Source of the DNA: Robertmurraya korlensis NBRC 107688
GTDB lineage: Bacteria > Bacillota > Bacilli > Bacillales > Cytobacillaceae
Length of the DNA stretch: 60,334 nucleotides
Reading direction: 5' to 3'
Assembly (NCBI RefSeq): GCF_001591645.1
Contig: NZ_BCVH01000023.1
Location: 1-60,334 of the forward strand
Made by a program: the position numbers and the translations under genes. The notes under the pieces are model-generated. The model saw only the letters and a program-made list of their open reading frames with translations, was not told the origin of the DNA and searched no databases. Position 1 is the stretch's first letter; each line of letters opens with the position of its first letter. Positions 21,817 through 31,479 of the stretch are shown here, in pieces.

Positions 21817-22179
21817 ATGAGATGGCTTATAGGAATAGGAATTAACGCGATATTGTTTATTGCACTAGCAGGCTATTTTGAAAGTTCCTTTTATATTGAA
21901 AGCTTTGGGGCAGCGCTGGCCGCAAGTTTCATATTAGCAATAATAAATCTGCTGGTAAGACCTATTTTAATTATTTTAACGTTGCCGATCACGATTTTGA
22001 CAGTAGGTGCATTCTTGTTAGTTATAAATGCAGTAACGCTTCTGCTCACTGATAAGTTAGTCGGCACCTCCTTTGAAATCGAAGGATTCTGGATGGCTTT
22101 CCTCATCGCACTCATCATGTCGATCGTAAATGTCATCCTTCAGAAAACCGTTTTTCAAAATAAGAAGGAAAACAACTAA
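21817..22179 (+). CDS. yvlD: Phage-holin-4-like membrane protein (YvlD)
   Basis: About 120-aa membrane protein with four hydrophobic helices; ends basic (KKENN). Starts MRWLIGIGINAILF if the ATG at 21817 is used; an in-frame ATG at 21808 would add three residues. Neither has a strong RBS, but the shorter start aligns with the usual family N-terminus. The motif NLLVRPILIILTLPITILTVGAFLLVINAVTLLL is typical of YvlD/DUF360 proteins. It is last gene of the sigma-W operon and is followed by a strong terminator. Probable envelope-stress function; mechanism unknown. Confidence 0.85.
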   Translation: MRWLIGIGINAILFIALAGYFESSFYIESFGAALAASFILAIINLLVRPILIILTLPITILTVGAFLLVINAVTLLLTDKLVGTSFEIEGFWMAFLIALIMSIVNVILQKTVFQNKKENN

Positions 22180-22185
22180 GGTTCC

Positions 22186-22215
22186 ACCCTCCTTTTGATT
22201 AAAGGAGGGTTTTTT
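22186..22215 (+). terminator. Terminator of the yvl operon
   Basis: ACCCTCCTTT and AAAGGAGGGT pair perfectly around TGATT, followed by TTTTT. Confidence 0.92.
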
Positions 22216-22360
22216 CGTGAAAGAACAGCCATTTTTCAAAGAATTATAGGTTGTTTTGGTTCACTTTATAAGTGTTCCTTTTCAATCACGATTTTCCATT
22301 TTTCCGGTTACTTTCCACCAACATGTACAAAATAAACAACGATTGGGAAAGGAGGCTTTT

Positions 22361-23965
22361 ATGAGCAAGAAGCTACTGATTACAACCTTGGCATGTATGT
22401 TATTACTTGGAAGTGTAGGTTGTGCGGAGATGAAAGCCCAGCAGCCAAAACCTGAGTCCCCGAGAAATGTAATTATAATGGTGATGGACGGTACAAGTTC
22501 GAGCGCGGTCACCTTAGCCCGCTGGTATAAAGGAAGAGACCTGGCGTTAGATCAAATCCTGGCAGGTGGCGTCCGAACATATTCCGCACAATCAGCTATC
22601 ACAGACTCAGCGGCTGCTGCCACTGCTTTAGCGACTGGGAATAAAACGGACGAGCATTATATCGGGCTACTTCCGTCGATAATCACGACACCCGGGAAGC
22701 AGGATGAGAATCCAAAGCATGCCCTTATGCCAGTAGCCAATGTGCTAGAAGGAGCAAAGCAAGTAGGAAAAGCTACGGGTATCATCGCGACCTCTGAAAT
22801 CCAACACGCCACACCGGCTGGATTTTCCACACATGTTCCAAGTCGTAAGCAACAAGAGGATATTGCTGAGCAGCAGGTCTATCAAGAAATCGATGTTGTG
22901 CTTGGCGGTGGGGCAGTCCATTTAAATAAGCGTAAGGATCAGGAGAATCTTCAAAAGGTTATTAAAGAGAAAGGCTATCAGTGGGTGGATACTAGAAGTG
23001 AATTACAAAAGGCGAACGGTAAAAAGATCTGGGGAAGCTTTGCGGAAGAGTCCCTGGCCTATGAGTTAGATCGTCCGGCAACGAAGCCTTCTGAGCCCAC
23101 TCTCGCAGAGATGACAAGCAAGGCCATTCAAACCCTTTCGAAAGACGAAGATGGATTTTTCCTGTTTGTTGAAGGAAGTAAGATTGATTGGGCTGCTCAC
23201 AATAATGATATTGTTGGCATGATTAGCGACGTATTAGCCTTTGACGAGGCGGTAAAGGAAGCCATCACATTCGCAAAAAAGGATGGAAATACGATGGTGA
23301 TTGCTGTAACAGACCATGGAAATAGTGGAGTCTCGCTAGGGAATATGCAAACCACTAAATCGTATGCACATACTCCTGTTGACAACTTCATTCAGCCACT
23401 GAAAAAAGCGAAGCGGACCGTGGAGGGAGCACTTGAAGATCTGAAGGAAGATCGCTCTAATATCAAACAAGTGGCCAAGCAGTATGGTATTGATGAGCTA
23501 ACTAATCATGAAGTGAGAATGCTGAGAAACTCTAGAAACGTCCGCGCAGATCTATGTGCCATGATAGCACAAAAAGCGAACCTTGGTTTCACAACAGGTG
23601 GTCATACGGGCGAGGATGTGTTTCTGTACGCGTATGGTCCGTCTCATCCTACAGGCTATTTAGAGAACACGGAGCTCCCTGAAAAAATGGCGGAATTCAT
23701 GGGCTTTCATTTAGAAAAAGTAAGCCAATCATTGTTCATGAACGCAAAGGAACATTTTGAAAAGCAAGGATATGTTACAAAAATGGATCATGCCCAAAAA
23801 TATAATCCTGTATTTGTGGCTACCAAAGGAGACCTGTCCATTGAAATTCCTGCTAATAAAAATATCATGATGGTGAATGGAAAGACACATAAACTAAATG
23901 GTATCTCGGTTTATAATGGAACAGACTTTTTTGTGAGTGAACAGGTAAAAGAGTTTCTCCCTTAA
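22361..23965 (+). CDS. Alkaline phosphatase, lipoprotein type
   Basis: 534 aa, exported phosphomonoesterase. An N-terminal hydrophobic signal (6-19) ends in GSVGC, fitting a lipobox with Cys21 but with Ser at -3, a less common residue. Family motifs: VMDGTSSSAVTLAR (metal ligand Asp43), ITDSAAAATALATG with catalytic Ser83, EGSKIDWAAHNND, and VTDHGN. The last 45 residues (IEIPANKNIMMVNGKTHKL..., VSEQVKEFL) resemble a copper-amine-oxidase-N-like envelope domain. I chose the ATG at 22361 because AAAGGAGG lies 6 bp upstream; the frame extends 35 codons further with no RBS. A PHO box was not evident. Monocistronic with a terminator at 23972. Confidence 0.9.
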   Translation: MSKKLLITTLACMLLLGSVGCAEMKAQQPKPESPRNVIIMVMDGTSSSAVTLARWYKGRDLALDQILAGGVRTYSAQSAITDSAAAATALATGNKTDEHYIGLLPSIITTPGKQDENPKHALMPVANVLEGAKQVGKATGIIATSEIQHATPAGFSTHVPSRKQQEDIAEQQVYQEIDVVLGGGAVHLNKRKDQENLQKVIKEKGYQWVDTRSELQKANGKKIWGSFAEESLAYELDRPATKPSEPTLAEMTSKAIQTLSKDEDGFFLFVEGSKIDWAAHNNDIVGMISDVLAFDEAVKEAITFAKKDGNTMVIAVTDHGNSGVSLGNMQTTKSYAHTPVDNFIQPLKKAKRTVEGALEDLKEDRSNIKQVAKQYGIDELTNHEVRMLRNSRNVRADLCAMIAQKANLGFTTGGHTGEDVFLYAYGPSHPTGYLENTELPEKMAEFMGFHLEKVSQSLFMNAKEHFEKQGYVTKMDHAQKYNPVFVATKGDLSIEIPANKNIMMVNGKTHKLNGISVYNGTDFFVSEQVKEFLP

Positions 23966-23971
23966 CTGTTA

Positions 23972-24004
23972 GCCCTTCTCAATCTTGAGGAGGGTCATTT
24001 TTTT
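23972..24004 (+). terminator. Terminator of the alkaline phosphatase gene
   Basis: CCCTTCTC and GAGGAGGG pair (one G-T pair) around AATCTT, followed by CATTTTTTT. Confidence 0.8.
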
Positions 24005-24025
24005 GACAAAATATGAGGATGAAAT

Positions 24026-24053
24026 TTGGTTCTTTAAAAAAAGATGGTAAAAT
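24026..24053 (+). promoter_or_regulatory. Probable promoter of the hprK operon
   Basis: TTGGTT (24026-24031), 16-bp spacer, TAAAAT (24048-24053), about 43 bp before the hprK ATG. Confidence 0.55.
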
Positions 24054-24095
24054 AGATAGGAATTGTCTCTTTACATACAGAGGAGGAAGACGACC

Positions 24096-25034
24096 ATGGC
24101 GAAAGTTCGTACGAAAGATATTATTGAAAAATTTGACCTTGAGTTAATTAGTGGAGAAGAAGGAATAAATCGCCCGATTACGATGAGTGATATCTCAAGA
24201 CCGGGTATTGAAATAGCAGGTTTTTTTGATTATTATCCAGCCGAGCGAGTTCAATTGCTTGGTAAGACGGAGCTGACATTTGCGGAAAAATTATCACCAA
24301 CCGAGCGTGCTATTCGTATGGAAAAGCTTTGTACGGATGTAACTCCTGGAATTATTGTGACAAGAGAACTTGAAATACCTGTAGAGCTGGTCGAAGCATG
24401 TGAGCGCGAGGCAGTACCACTTATGCGTTCAAGACAGAAAACCACTCGTTTTTCTGGACGTTTGACAAACTTTTTAGAAAGTAAGCTTGCACCTACAACG
24501 GCTGTTCACGGTGTTCTAATTGATATTTATGGGGTAGGGGTTTTAATCACAGGTAAAAGTGGAGTCGGGAAAAGTGAAACAGCTCTTGAGCTAGTCAAAC
24601 GTGGACATCGATTAGTGGCAGATGATTGCGTGGAGATTCGTCAGGAGGATGAGGATACGCTGATCGGTAATTCTCCAGAATTGATTGAACATTTACTTGA
24701 AATTCGTGGACTAGGAATCATTAACGTGATGACGTTATTTGGCGCAGGTGCAGTTCGAAGCCATAAACGGATTACCCTAGTGATTAATCTGGAATTATGG
24801 GATCAAGCGAAACAGTATGATCGCTTAGGATTAGATGAAGAAAAGATGCGTATCATCGACACCGATTTAACAAAATTAACCGTTCCTGTTCGACCAGGTC
24901 GTAACCTAGCCGTTATTATTGAAGTAGCAGCAATGAACTTCCGTCTAAAACGAATGGGTGTGAATGCAGCGGAGCAGTTTACGAATCGCCTTGCTGACGT
25001 GATCGAAGAAGGCGAGCATGACGAAGAACACTAA
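24096..25034 (+). CDS. hprK: HPr kinase/phosphorylase
   Basis: Phosphorylates HPr and Crh on Ser46 when glycolytic intermediates are high, and removes the phosphate when Pi is high; it is the sensor of carbon catabolite repression. 312 aa from ATG 24096, behind AGGAGGAAGA; the longer frame from 24063 includes the RBS and is rejected. Visible: N-terminal domain [17 protein letters not shown], Walker [10 protein letters not shown] near residue 155, and the HprK signature [11 protein letters not shown]. First gene of hprK-lgt-yvoD-ppaX-yvoF. Its substrate Crh is encoded in the same window. Confidence 0.97.
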   Translation: MAKVRTKDIIEKFDLELISGEEGINRPITMSDISRPGIEIAGFFDYYPAERVQLLGKTELTFAEKLSPTERAIRMEKLCTDVTPGIIVTRELEIPVELVEACEREAVPLMRSRQKTTRFSGRLTNFLESKLAPTTAVHGVLIDIYGVGVLITGKSGVGKSETALELVKRGHRLVADDCVEIRQEDEDTLIGNSPELIEHLLEIRGLGIINVMTLFGAGAVRSHKRITLVINLELWDQAKQYDRLGLDEEKMRIIDTDLTKLTVPVRPGRNLAVIIEVAAMNFRLKRMGVNAAEQFTNRLADVIEEGEHDEEH

Positions 25035-25055
25035 AAATAAGGGGGATGAGATGGA

Positions 25056-25874
25056 ATGGAATCAACAATTCAGCCGATAGACCCAATCGCGGTGTCGCTC
25101 GGTCCAATACAAATCCATTGGTACGGTGTGATCATTGGGGTAGGCATTGCACTCGCATTATTTTTAGCGATGCGAGAAGGAGAAAGAAGAGGACTACATA
25201 AAGATATTTTCCCGGATCTTATGCTGTGGGCGATCCCGATTGCAATCATTTCAGCGCGTATTTATTATGTGGCTTTTGAATGGGATTATTACTCACAAAA
25301 TCCCGGGGATATTATCAAGATTTGGAATGGTGGAATTGCGATTCACGGGGCACTTATTGGTTCTGTTATAACAGCGATTGTTTTCTCTAAAAAGAGAAAC
25401 ATTTCCTTTTGGAAGCTTGCTGATATCGCTGCACCAAGTATTATCCTTGGGCAAGCGATTGGCCGTTGGGGGAATTTTATTAACCAAGAGGCTCACGGTG
25501 GCGAAGTAACAAGAAGCTTTTTAGAGGGCTTATTCTTACCAGACTTTATCGTGAACCAAATGTATATTAATGGGACTTATTATCATCCAACCTTCTTATA
25601 TGAATCGATTTGGAATCTATTAGGGTTTGTTCTCTTACTGTCTTTAAGAAGGGTGAATCTACGACAAGGAGAGATCTTCCTTTCGTATGTGATTTGGTAC
25701 TCCATTGGACGCTACTTTGTGGAAGGGTTGCGTACAGACAGCTTAATGCTAACTGAATCTTTACGTATTGCTCAAACGATTTCGATTGCTTTAATCGTTT
25801 TAGCTGTAGGGCTGATTGTATATAGAAGAGTAAAAGGGTATTCGAAGGTTCGTTATTTGGACCAGAGTGTTTAA
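25056..25874 (+). CDS. lgt: Prolipoprotein diacylglyceryl transferase
   Basis: Membrane enzyme that moves diacylglycerol from phosphatidylglycerol to the lipobox Cys of prolipoproteins. 272 aa, seven membrane segments. The Lgt signature [16 protein letters not shown] is complete with its essential Arg, and IHGALIG and the C-terminal Arg-rich [15 protein letters not shown] region are also typical. RBS GGGGGATGAG. Second gene of the hprK operon; an imperfect palindromic repeat lies between it and yvoD. Confidence 0.97.
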   Translation: MESTIQPIDPIAVSLGPIQIHWYGVIIGVGIALALFLAMREGERRGLHKDIFPDLMLWAIPIAIISARIYYVAFEWDYYSQNPGDIIKIWNGGIAIHGALIGSVITAIVFSKKRNISFWKLADIAAPSIILGQAIGRWGNFINQEAHGGEVTRSFLEGLFLPDFIVNQMYINGTYYHPTFLYESIWNLLGFVLLLSLRRVNLRQGEIFLSYVIWYSIGRYFVEGLRTDSLMLTESLRIAQTISIALIVLAVGLIVYRRVKGYSKVRYLDQSV

Positions 25875-25889
25875 AACATAAAAAAGTGA

Positions 25890-25961
25890 GAGGGATAGTT
25901 TCCTCTTCCGCAAGCTGGTGTTGCTATGCAACAAAGGCTTGCTTCAGGAGAAACTACCCTC
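25890..25961 (-). repeat. Dispersed palindromic element, copy A
   Basis: 72-bp nested inverted repeat in the lgt-yvoD gap, oriented opposite to copies B and C. On the minus strand the outer arms GAGGGTAGTTTCTC and GAGGAAACTATCCCTC pair, GCAAGC pairs with GCTTGC, and the tip is GTTGC-ATA-GCAAC followed by ACCAGC. It starts 16 bp after the lgt stop. Confidence 0.85.
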
Positions 25962-25993
25962 ATCCTTATAGAAAAAGGGAGTTCGGAGAGAAG

Positions 25994-26938
25994 ATGCTAC
26001 AATCTACGAAAGCAGGGTTTTTCGTCGGTTTGAAAACCGTTTGGGCATTGGGGAAAATTATATTTCCGGTTGCCCTTATTGTTGCTTTGCTTCAGCATAC
26101 CCCTGTTCTGCCATGGGTGATTGAATTAATTACTCCTTTAATGGGGATTTTTGGGCTTTCTGGTGACGCAGCGATTCCTCTTGTACTAGGAAACTTTTTA
26201 AACCTGTACGCGGCAATTGGGGCGATGCTGACGATTGACTTATCGATAAAAGAAGTGTTTATCCTCGCGGTTATGCTGTCTTTTTCGCACAATATGTTTG
26301 TTGAATCAAGTGTAGCGATCAAAGTAGGGGTAAAGCTTTGGATTGCACTTACGGCGAGAATTGGTTTGGCCATTTTTTCAGGAATTATCATAAATCTCGT
26401 TTGGCAGGGCGGAAGTGAACGAGCGCAATACGGACTTGTGGAGCCGAAGGAAGAAATGGTGAGTGGAGTCATTCCCGTCCTTTTTGAAGCCATACAAACA
26501 GCAGCGCTTGGAATTGTACAGTTAGCAATGGTTGTGATGCCGTTAATGATTGTGATTCAAATATTAAAGGATTTAAAATGGCTGCAAGTATTTTCACGTT
26601 GGATGGCACCCGCAACAAGAGCGTTAGGTATGAAGGAAAATACGTCAACCACTCTAGTAGCAGGAATGATTTTTGGCCTTGCTTATGGTGCAGGAGTTAT
26701 GATTCAGGCCGTAAAAGAGGATGGAGTGAGCAAAAAGGACGTAACGATTGCGTTTATTTTCCTCTCTGCCTGCCATGCAGTTGTGGAAGATACTCTTATC
26801 TTTATCCCATTAGGCATTCCGGTACTGCCTCTTCTGCTCATTCGATTAGTATTAGCGGTTATACTAACCGTCATTGTGGTGAATATTTGGAAGCGAGTTG
26901 AATTCTCAAAACGAAAGGAAACAGCCTATGAACACTAA
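25994..26938 (+). CDS. yvoD: Nucleoside-recognition (Gate) domain membrane protein, YvoD-like
   Basis: 314-aa integral membrane protein with two Gate/nucleoside-recognition units (about 10-145 and 165-300), each with several helices; motifs include [17 protein letters not shown] and [17 protein letters not shown]. The longer frame from 25886 would read through the palindromic element and is rejected; ATG 25994 follows CGGAGAGA. The stop overlaps the ppaX start by 11 nt. Conserved position in the hprK operon of Bacillus. The substrate is unknown; the family name does not prove nucleoside transport. Confidence 0.88.
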   Translation: MLQSTKAGFFVGLKTVWALGKIIFPVALIVALLQHTPVLPWVIELITPLMGIFGLSGDAAIPLVLGNFLNLYAAIGAMLTIDLSIKEVFILAVMLSFSHNMFVESSVAIKVGVKLWIALTARIGLAIFSGIIINLVWQGGSERAQYGLVEPKEEMVSGVIPVLFEAIQTAALGIVQLAMVVMPLMIVIQILKDLKWLQVFSRWMAPATRALGMKENTSTTLVAGMIFGLAYGAGVMIQAVKEDGVSKKDVTIAFIFLSACHAVVEDTLIFIPLGIPVLPLLLIRLVLAVILTVIVVNIWKRVEFSKRKETAYEH

Positions 26939-27581
26939 AACGACAACGATATTATTTGACTTAGACGGAACATTAATTGATACAAATGAACTTATTATTC
27001 AGTCGTTTTTACACACGTTGCAGCACTATTATCCTGACCAATACAAGCGTGAAGATGTGATTCCGTTTATGGGTCCAACGCTTGTAGAAACATTTGGTGG
27101 GATGAATCCGGATCAGGTTGAAGAAATGATAAAGACCTATCGTGCCTTTAACATTAGCAATCACGACTTACTTGTGAAAGAGTTTGAGGGTGTAAAAGAA
27201 ACGGTTATTGCCTTAAAGGAAAAGGGATATAAAATTGGAATCGTGACGTCAAAAATGTCAGATGTCGTCATGAAAGGGCTGAAGCTAACAAAGCTTGATC
27301 CTTATTTTGAAATTGTTGTAGCACTTGATCATGTTGAAAAAGCAAAGCCCGATCCAGGTCCGGTCCGTATGGCTTTAGAAAAACTGCATTCTTCTCCAGA
27401 GGAAGCCATCATGGTTGGAGATAACCACCATGATATTTTAGGAGGAAGAAATGCTGGAGTAAGAACAGCTGCTGTTGCTTGGTCCATCAAAGGTCGTGAC
27501 TATTTAGCGGAGTATCATCCAGATTATATGCTTGAAAATATGACTGATTTGCTTGCCATTTTAGAGGCAGAACGTCAATGA
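26928..27581 (+). CDS. ppaX: Pyrophosphatase PpaX, HAD family
   Basis: Hydrolyses the pyrophosphate produced when HprK acts as a phosphorylase on Ser46-P HPr. 217 aa with HAD motif [11 protein letters not shown] (nucleophile Asp), motif II VTSKMS, and motifs [14 protein letters not shown] and [14 protein letters not shown] 26928 sits inside the end of yvoD (11-nt overlap), behind CGAAAGGAAACAG. Its placement in the hprK operon is the classic Bacillus arrangement and supports the specific name over a generic HAD phosphatase. Confidence 0.93.
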   Translation: MNTKTTTILFDLDGTLIDTNELIIQSFLHTLQHYYPDQYKREDVIPFMGPTLVETFGGMNPDQVEEMIKTYRAFNISNHDLLVKEFEGVKETVIALKEKGYKIGIVTSKMSDVVMKGLKLTKLDPYFEIVVALDHVEKAKPDPGPVRMALEKLHSSPEEAIMVGDNHHDILGGRNAGVRTAAVAWSIKGRDYLAEYHPDYMLENMTDLLAILEAERQ

Positions 27582-28117
27582 GAAGGACGACTCGCTACCC
27601 GGTCGAAGGGGCGAACTCTCTCTGGCATGTATACAAAACGGTCCCCTTTTTAAAAGTTGTCAAGAACTTCCTGGTCATTCAACTGGCTAGATATACACCG
27701 TTTTTAGGAATGAAAAATTGGTTATATCGAACCTTTCTGAAAATGAATATAGGAGATCAAACGTCATTTGCTCTTATGGTTATGCTGGATATCATGTTTC
27801 CGGAAAAAATCAGTGTCGGTAAAAACACGGTAATTGGTTATAACACCACGATTCTTGCGCACGAATATTTAATTAGAGAATATCGGTTGGGTGATGTGCA
27901 AATCGGGAGCGAAGTAATGATTGGGGCAAACACGACAATTTTACCTGGAATCTCCATTGGGGATGGAGCCATTGTGTCAGCAGGAACGCTCGTTCACAAG
28001 GATGTTCCGGCAGGAGCGTTCGTTGGTGGTAACCCGATGCGGGTCATTTATACAAAGGAAGAGCTCGCAACAAGATGGGAACATGATCCGATTTACGGAA
28101 GTGATAAGCTTCATTAA
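27578..28117 (+). CDS. yvoF: Left-handed beta-helix acyltransferase, YvoF-like
   Basis: 179 aa, hexapeptide-repeat O-acetyltransferase-like. Repeats run from about 80 to 155: [48 protein letters not shown], then [15 protein letters not shown], the usual end of this fold. ATG overlaps the ppaX stop in ATGA. Last gene of the hprK operon, with a terminator just behind. The acyl acceptor is unknown. Confidence 0.88.
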   Translation: MRRTTRYPVEGANSLWHVYKTVPFLKVVKNFLVIQLARYTPFLGMKNWLYRTFLKMNIGDQTSFALMVMLDIMFPEKISVGKNTVIGYNTTILAHEYLIREYRLGDVQIGSEVMIGANTTILPGISIGDGAIVSAGTLVHKDVPAGAFVGGNPMRVIYTKEELATRWEHDPIYGSDKLH

Positions 28118-28140
28118 CTCAAGTTAGTGAGGCTTTTTTT
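28106..28140 (+). terminator. Terminator of the hprK operon
   Basis: CATTAACT and AGTTAGTG, with flanking AAGC and GGCTT, form an interrupted stem followed by TTTTTTT. The stem begins inside the last codons of yvoF. Confidence 0.65.
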
Positions 28141-28179
28141 GTACCATCATCATTCCTCCTTGAATTTGTCATTTTATAG

Positions 28180-28209
28180 TTGACTCCCCCATTAGGAAAA
28201 AGGTAAACT
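28180..28209 (+). promoter_or_regulatory. Candidate promoter of the his operon
   Basis: TTGACT (28180-28185), 18-bp spacer, TAAACT (28204-28209). No T-box, TRAP site or leader terminator is visible before hisZ. Confidence 0.5.
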
Positions 28210-28282
28210 ACATATAACTTCAATTTGCTAACATATTAGCGAACTAAAGGATTCGGAACATTTAGATATAGAGGTGATCGTC

Positions 28283-29461
28283 TTGAGTCGTTTATTTATG
28301 TTCGAAAAACCGCTTGGAATGAGAGATACCCTTCCAGGATTATATGAAACGAAAAGCATTGCTAGAGAATCGATTAAGTCAGAAATGAAATGCTGGGGCT
28401 TTCAATTTATTGAAACGCCTGCACTTGAATATTATGAAACGGTCGGAACGGCTTCAGCTATTCTTGATCAGCAGCTGTTTAAGTTATTAGATTCACAAGG
28501 ACATACACTTGTACTAAGACCAGATATGACTGCACCGATTGCACGGGTTGCGGCGTCAAAGTTGTTGAAGGAGGACTTACCGCTTCGTTTAGCCTATTCT
28601 GCCAATGTCTACCGTGCCCAGCAAAGAGAAGGTGGTAGACCAGCAGAGTTTGAGCAAATTGGTGTTGAGTGTATCGGCGACCATACCATTAGTGCTGATG
28701 GTGAGGTCATTTCTCTACTAATCTCGTCATTACGTGAGGCTGGATTACCGAGCTTCCAAATTTCCGTCGGACATATTGGCTTCGTTCAAACCTTGTTCCA
28801 GCAAATTCTTGGAACGGAAGAGCGTGCGCAGGCGTTAACGAAATTTCTATATGAAAAAAATTACGTGGGCTATCGTGAGCATGTGAAGAAGCTCTCGTTG
28901 TCCTCGATTGATAAGCAAAGACTATTAGACTTCCTTAAACTTCGTGGAGGGGAAGAGGTCCTAAGCTTTGCGAATGATATCATCGAAAATGAAAGTGGAC
29001 GTGAGGCACTTTCGCAGCTTCAGCAGTTATGGGAGATTATGGTTGCCTTCGGTGAGGAAGATAAGATGAAATTTGACCTGACTTTGATTAGCCATATGAG
29101 CTATTACACAGGAATTGTGTTTGAAGTCTATTCCCATGCGGTCGGTACACCGATTGGTAATGGTGGACGATACGATTTATTACTTGAAAAGTTTGGGAAA
29201 GCAACAGGAGCGACCGGTTTTGCTCTTTACTTAGATCGTTTACTTGAGGCACTTGGTGGCTTATCGGAAGAAGCGCCAACGACATGTATTTTGTTTAGTG
29301 ATGAAAGACGACAGGAAGCCTATGAGCTGGCAAAGGAAAAGCGTACGAGTGGCGAAAAAGTCGTGTTACAAGATATTAATGGTGTGAAAAATATTGATGC
29401 ATGCACGAGTCAGTATAGCGATATTGTCTTTTTAATTGGAAAAGCAGGCAGGGGGTCCTAA
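28283..29461 (+). CDS. hisZ: ATP phosphoribosyltransferase regulatory subunit
   Basis: Class II aminoacyl-tRNA-synthetase-like protein that forms the active complex with short-form HisG. About 392 aa. Histidyl-tRNA-synthetase-like motifs remain: [42 protein letters not shown] and [12 protein letters not shown], but the C-terminal anticodon-binding domain is reduced. Start: TTG at 28283, 6 bp after GAGGTGA; the GTG at 28274 lies in that RBS. ATG at 28298 is an alternative. First gene of the his operon. Confidence 0.93.
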   Translation: MSRLFMFEKPLGMRDTLPGLYETKSIARESIKSEMKCWGFQFIETPALEYYETVGTASAILDQQLFKLLDSQGHTLVLRPDMTAPIARVAASKLLKEDLPLRLAYSANVYRAQQREGGRPAEFEQIGVECIGDHTISADGEVISLLISSLREAGLPSFQISVGHIGFVQTLFQQILGTEERAQALTKFLYEKNYVGYREHVKKLSLSSIDKQRLLDFLKLRGGEEVLSFANDIIENESGREALSQLQQLWEIMVAFGEEDKMKFDLTLISHMSYYTGIVFEVYSHAVGTPIGNGGRYDLLLEKFGKATGATGFALYLDRLLEALGGLSEEAPTTCILFSDERRQEAYELAKEKRTSGEKVVLQDINGVKNIDACTSQYSDIVFLIGKAGRGS

Positions 29462-29463
29462 CA

Positions 29464-30102
29464 GTGAAGGAAATACTAACAATTGCGATGCCAAAAGGGC
29501 GTATTTTTGACGAAGCAGTCGATCTTCTTCGTGAAGCAGGCTTCAAGCTTCCGCCAGAGTTTGAGGACTCTCGCAAGCTTATTATCGACGTGGAAGATGA
29601 GCAGTTTCGTTTTATCCTAGCAAAACCAATGGACGTTCCAACCTATGTGGAGCATGGTGTTGCAGACCTTGGTATTGCTGGTAAGGACGTCATGCTCGAA
29701 GAAGAGCGTGACGTGTACGAGCTTTTGGATTTGAAAATTAGCCCCTGTTACTTGGCGGTCGCTGGATTACCAAATACAAAGATGAACGATGTCGCTCCAA
29801 AAGTGGCTAGCAAGTATCCGAATGTGGCAGCTGCCTACTTCCGTGAGCAAGGGGAACAGGTGGAGATTATTAAGCTGAATGGTTCGATTGAGCTAGCACC
29901 GATTATCGGTTTATCTGACCGTATTGTTGATATCGTATCTACAGGAAAAACTCTGGTTGAAAATGGACTAGTAGAATATGAAAGAATTGCTGATATTACC
30001 TCTCGTCTTATTGTGAATCCGGTCAGCTACCGAACAAAGGATGAGCGAATTAGTGAGATCGTTGATAAGCTAACAGACGTGATTCACGGAGTAAGGAGCT
30101 GA
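29464..30102 (+). CDS. hisG: ATP phosphoribosyltransferase, short form
   Basis: First step of histidine synthesis: ATP + PRPP to phosphoribosyl-ATP. 212 aa, the short HisG that lacks the regulatory C-terminal domain and needs HisZ. Motifs: [32 protein letters not shown] and the PRPP loop [17 protein letters not shown] start, 2 bp after the hisZ stop, so translationally linked. Feedback inhibition by histidine would act through HisZ. Confidence 0.96.
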   Translation: MKEILTIAMPKGRIFDEAVDLLREAGFKLPPEFEDSRKLIIDVEDEQFRFILAKPMDVPTYVEHGVADLGIAGKDVMLEEERDVYELLDLKISPCYLAVAGLPNTKMNDVAPKVASKYPNVAAAYFREQGEQVEIIKLNGSIELAPIIGLSDRIVDIVSTGKTLVENGLVEYERIADITSRLIVNPVSYRTKDERISEIVDKLTDVIHGVRS

Positions 30103-30107
30103 AGAGG

Positions 30108-31373
30108 ATGAAGATTCAAAAGGTGAGTGAGGCTGCTTCCATTAAGCGTTCCGTCGATGCGGGAACCGAGGAGCAACGCCAAACGGTCAAGTCTATTATT
30201 GAGGATGTACGAAAAAATGGAGACACAGCTCTTTATGCGTATACAGAAAAATTTGATCGTGCGACACTAACATCCATGCTTGTTTCTGAGGAGGAAATCA
30301 GAGAAGCCTACGAAGAGACTGGAGAGGAATATGTGGCAATCATCAAGGAAGCGGCTGACAATATTCGCTCCTTTCATGAAAAACAGGTTCGTAATTCCTG
30401 GCTAACGACGGAAGCTAATGGAACCATTCTTGGCCAAAAAGTCACTCCGCTTGACTCCGTTGGTGTATATGTCCCAGGCGGAACAGCGGCGTATCCATCG
30501 TCTGTCCTTATGAATGTGATGCCAGCAAAAGTGGCTGGGGTTGAGCGCATCGTGATGGTTTCTCCTCCGGGTGCAAACGGCAAGCTTCCAGCAGCCGTTG
30601 TTGTTGCAGCTCAAGAAGCTGGCGTGAAGGAAATCTTTAAAGTTGGGGGAGCACAGGCAGTCTCAGCTCTTGCTTACGGGACGGAAGCAATCAAGCCGGT
30701 TGATAAAATTGTAGGTCCAGGAAATATTTATGTAGCCCTAGCCAAGAGGGAAGTTTTCGGAGACGTGGACATTGATATGATCGCAGGTCCAAGTGAGATT
30801 GCAATTTTAGCAGATGACACGGCTCGAGCAAGTGAAGTAGCAGCCGATCTTCTTTCTCAAGCTGAGCATGACGAGAGAGCTTGTTGTGTTCTTGTCACCA
30901 CTTCACAAACACTGGCAGAAGAGGTTTCTAATCAGGTTGCGATTCAGTTAGAAACACTTCCACGTAAGGCGATTGCCGAACAATCCATCGCTGATTACGG
31001 AGCGATATATGTGGCTGACACATTAGAAGAAGCGATAGCAACGATTAATACGTTAGCTCCAGAGCACTTAGAAGTAATGACTGCTAATCCGATGGAGCTG
31101 CTAGGACAAATCAAGCATGCGGGTGCCATTTTTATCGGCCGCTATAGTTCCGAACCAGTGGGAGACTATTTCGCAGGTCCCAACCACGTGCTCCCAACAA
31201 ACGGAACCGCCCGCTTCTCAAGCCCATTAAACGTAGACGATTTCCAAAAGAAATCAAGCATCATTGCCTACAGTGAAAAAGCATTACAACAAAACGTAGA
31301 AAAGATTGCCGCCTTCGCAAGACTCGAAGGACTAGAAGCCCACGCAAGAGCGGTGGAATCGCGGTTTAAATAA
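30108..31373 (+). CDS. hisD: Histidinol dehydrogenase
   Basis: Last two steps of the pathway: histidinol to histidine with NAD+. 421 aa, Zn enzyme. Motifs: [51 protein letters not shown] and [14 protein letters not shown]; the Zn-ligand region includes SQAEHDERA and the catalytic area [17 protein letters not shown]. Five bp after hisG. The gap to hisB is widened to 106 bp by palindromic copy C. Confidence 0.97.
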   Translation: MKIQKVSEAASIKRSVDAGTEEQRQTVKSIIEDVRKNGDTALYAYTEKFDRATLTSMLVSEEEIREAYEETGEEYVAIIKEAADNIRSFHEKQVRNSWLTTEANGTILGQKVTPLDSVGVYVPGGTAAYPSSVLMNVMPAKVAGVERIVMVSPPGANGKLPAAVVVAAQEAGVKEIFKVGGAQAVSALAYGTEAIKPVDKIVGPGNIYVALAKREVFGDVDIDMIAGPSEIAILADDTARASEVAADLLSQAEHDERACCVLVTTSQTLAEEVSNQVAIQLETLPRKAIAEQSIADYGAIYVADTLEEAIATINTLAPEHLEVMTANPMELLGQIKHAGAIFIGRYSSEPVGDYFAGPNHVLPTNGTARFSSPLNVDDFQKKSSIIAYSEKALQQNVEKIAAFARLEGLEAHARAVESRFK

Positions 31374-31380
31374 AAGGATA

Positions 31381-31448
31381 GAGGGCGTTCCACCCGAAGA
31401 AGCCATTGTTGTGTAGCGATACCAGCGCACGGAGGGGGAATCGCCCCT
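31381..31448 (+). repeat. Dispersed palindromic element, copy C
   Basis: Lies between hisD and hisB, 8 bp after the hisD stop. Outer arms GGGCG-TTCC-CCC and GGGGGAATCGCCC pair; conserved core includes CCGAAGAAGC, TTGTTGT, GTA, GCGATACCAGC and CGGAGG. The tip uses G-T pairs where copies A and B have Watson-Crick pairs. Confidence 0.82.
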
Positions 31449-31479
31449 TGACCAACACTTTATTGAAGGAGGATTCGGG

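Noticed and set aside
25886-25993. 36-residue N-terminal extension of YvoD
   Set aside because: The extension translates the palindromic repeat copy A; ATG 25994 has its own RBS and begins the conserved protein.
28118-28282. Possible histidine T-box or attenuator before hisZ
   Set aside because: No T-box core, specifier hairpin or leader terminator could be found in this 165-bp gap.
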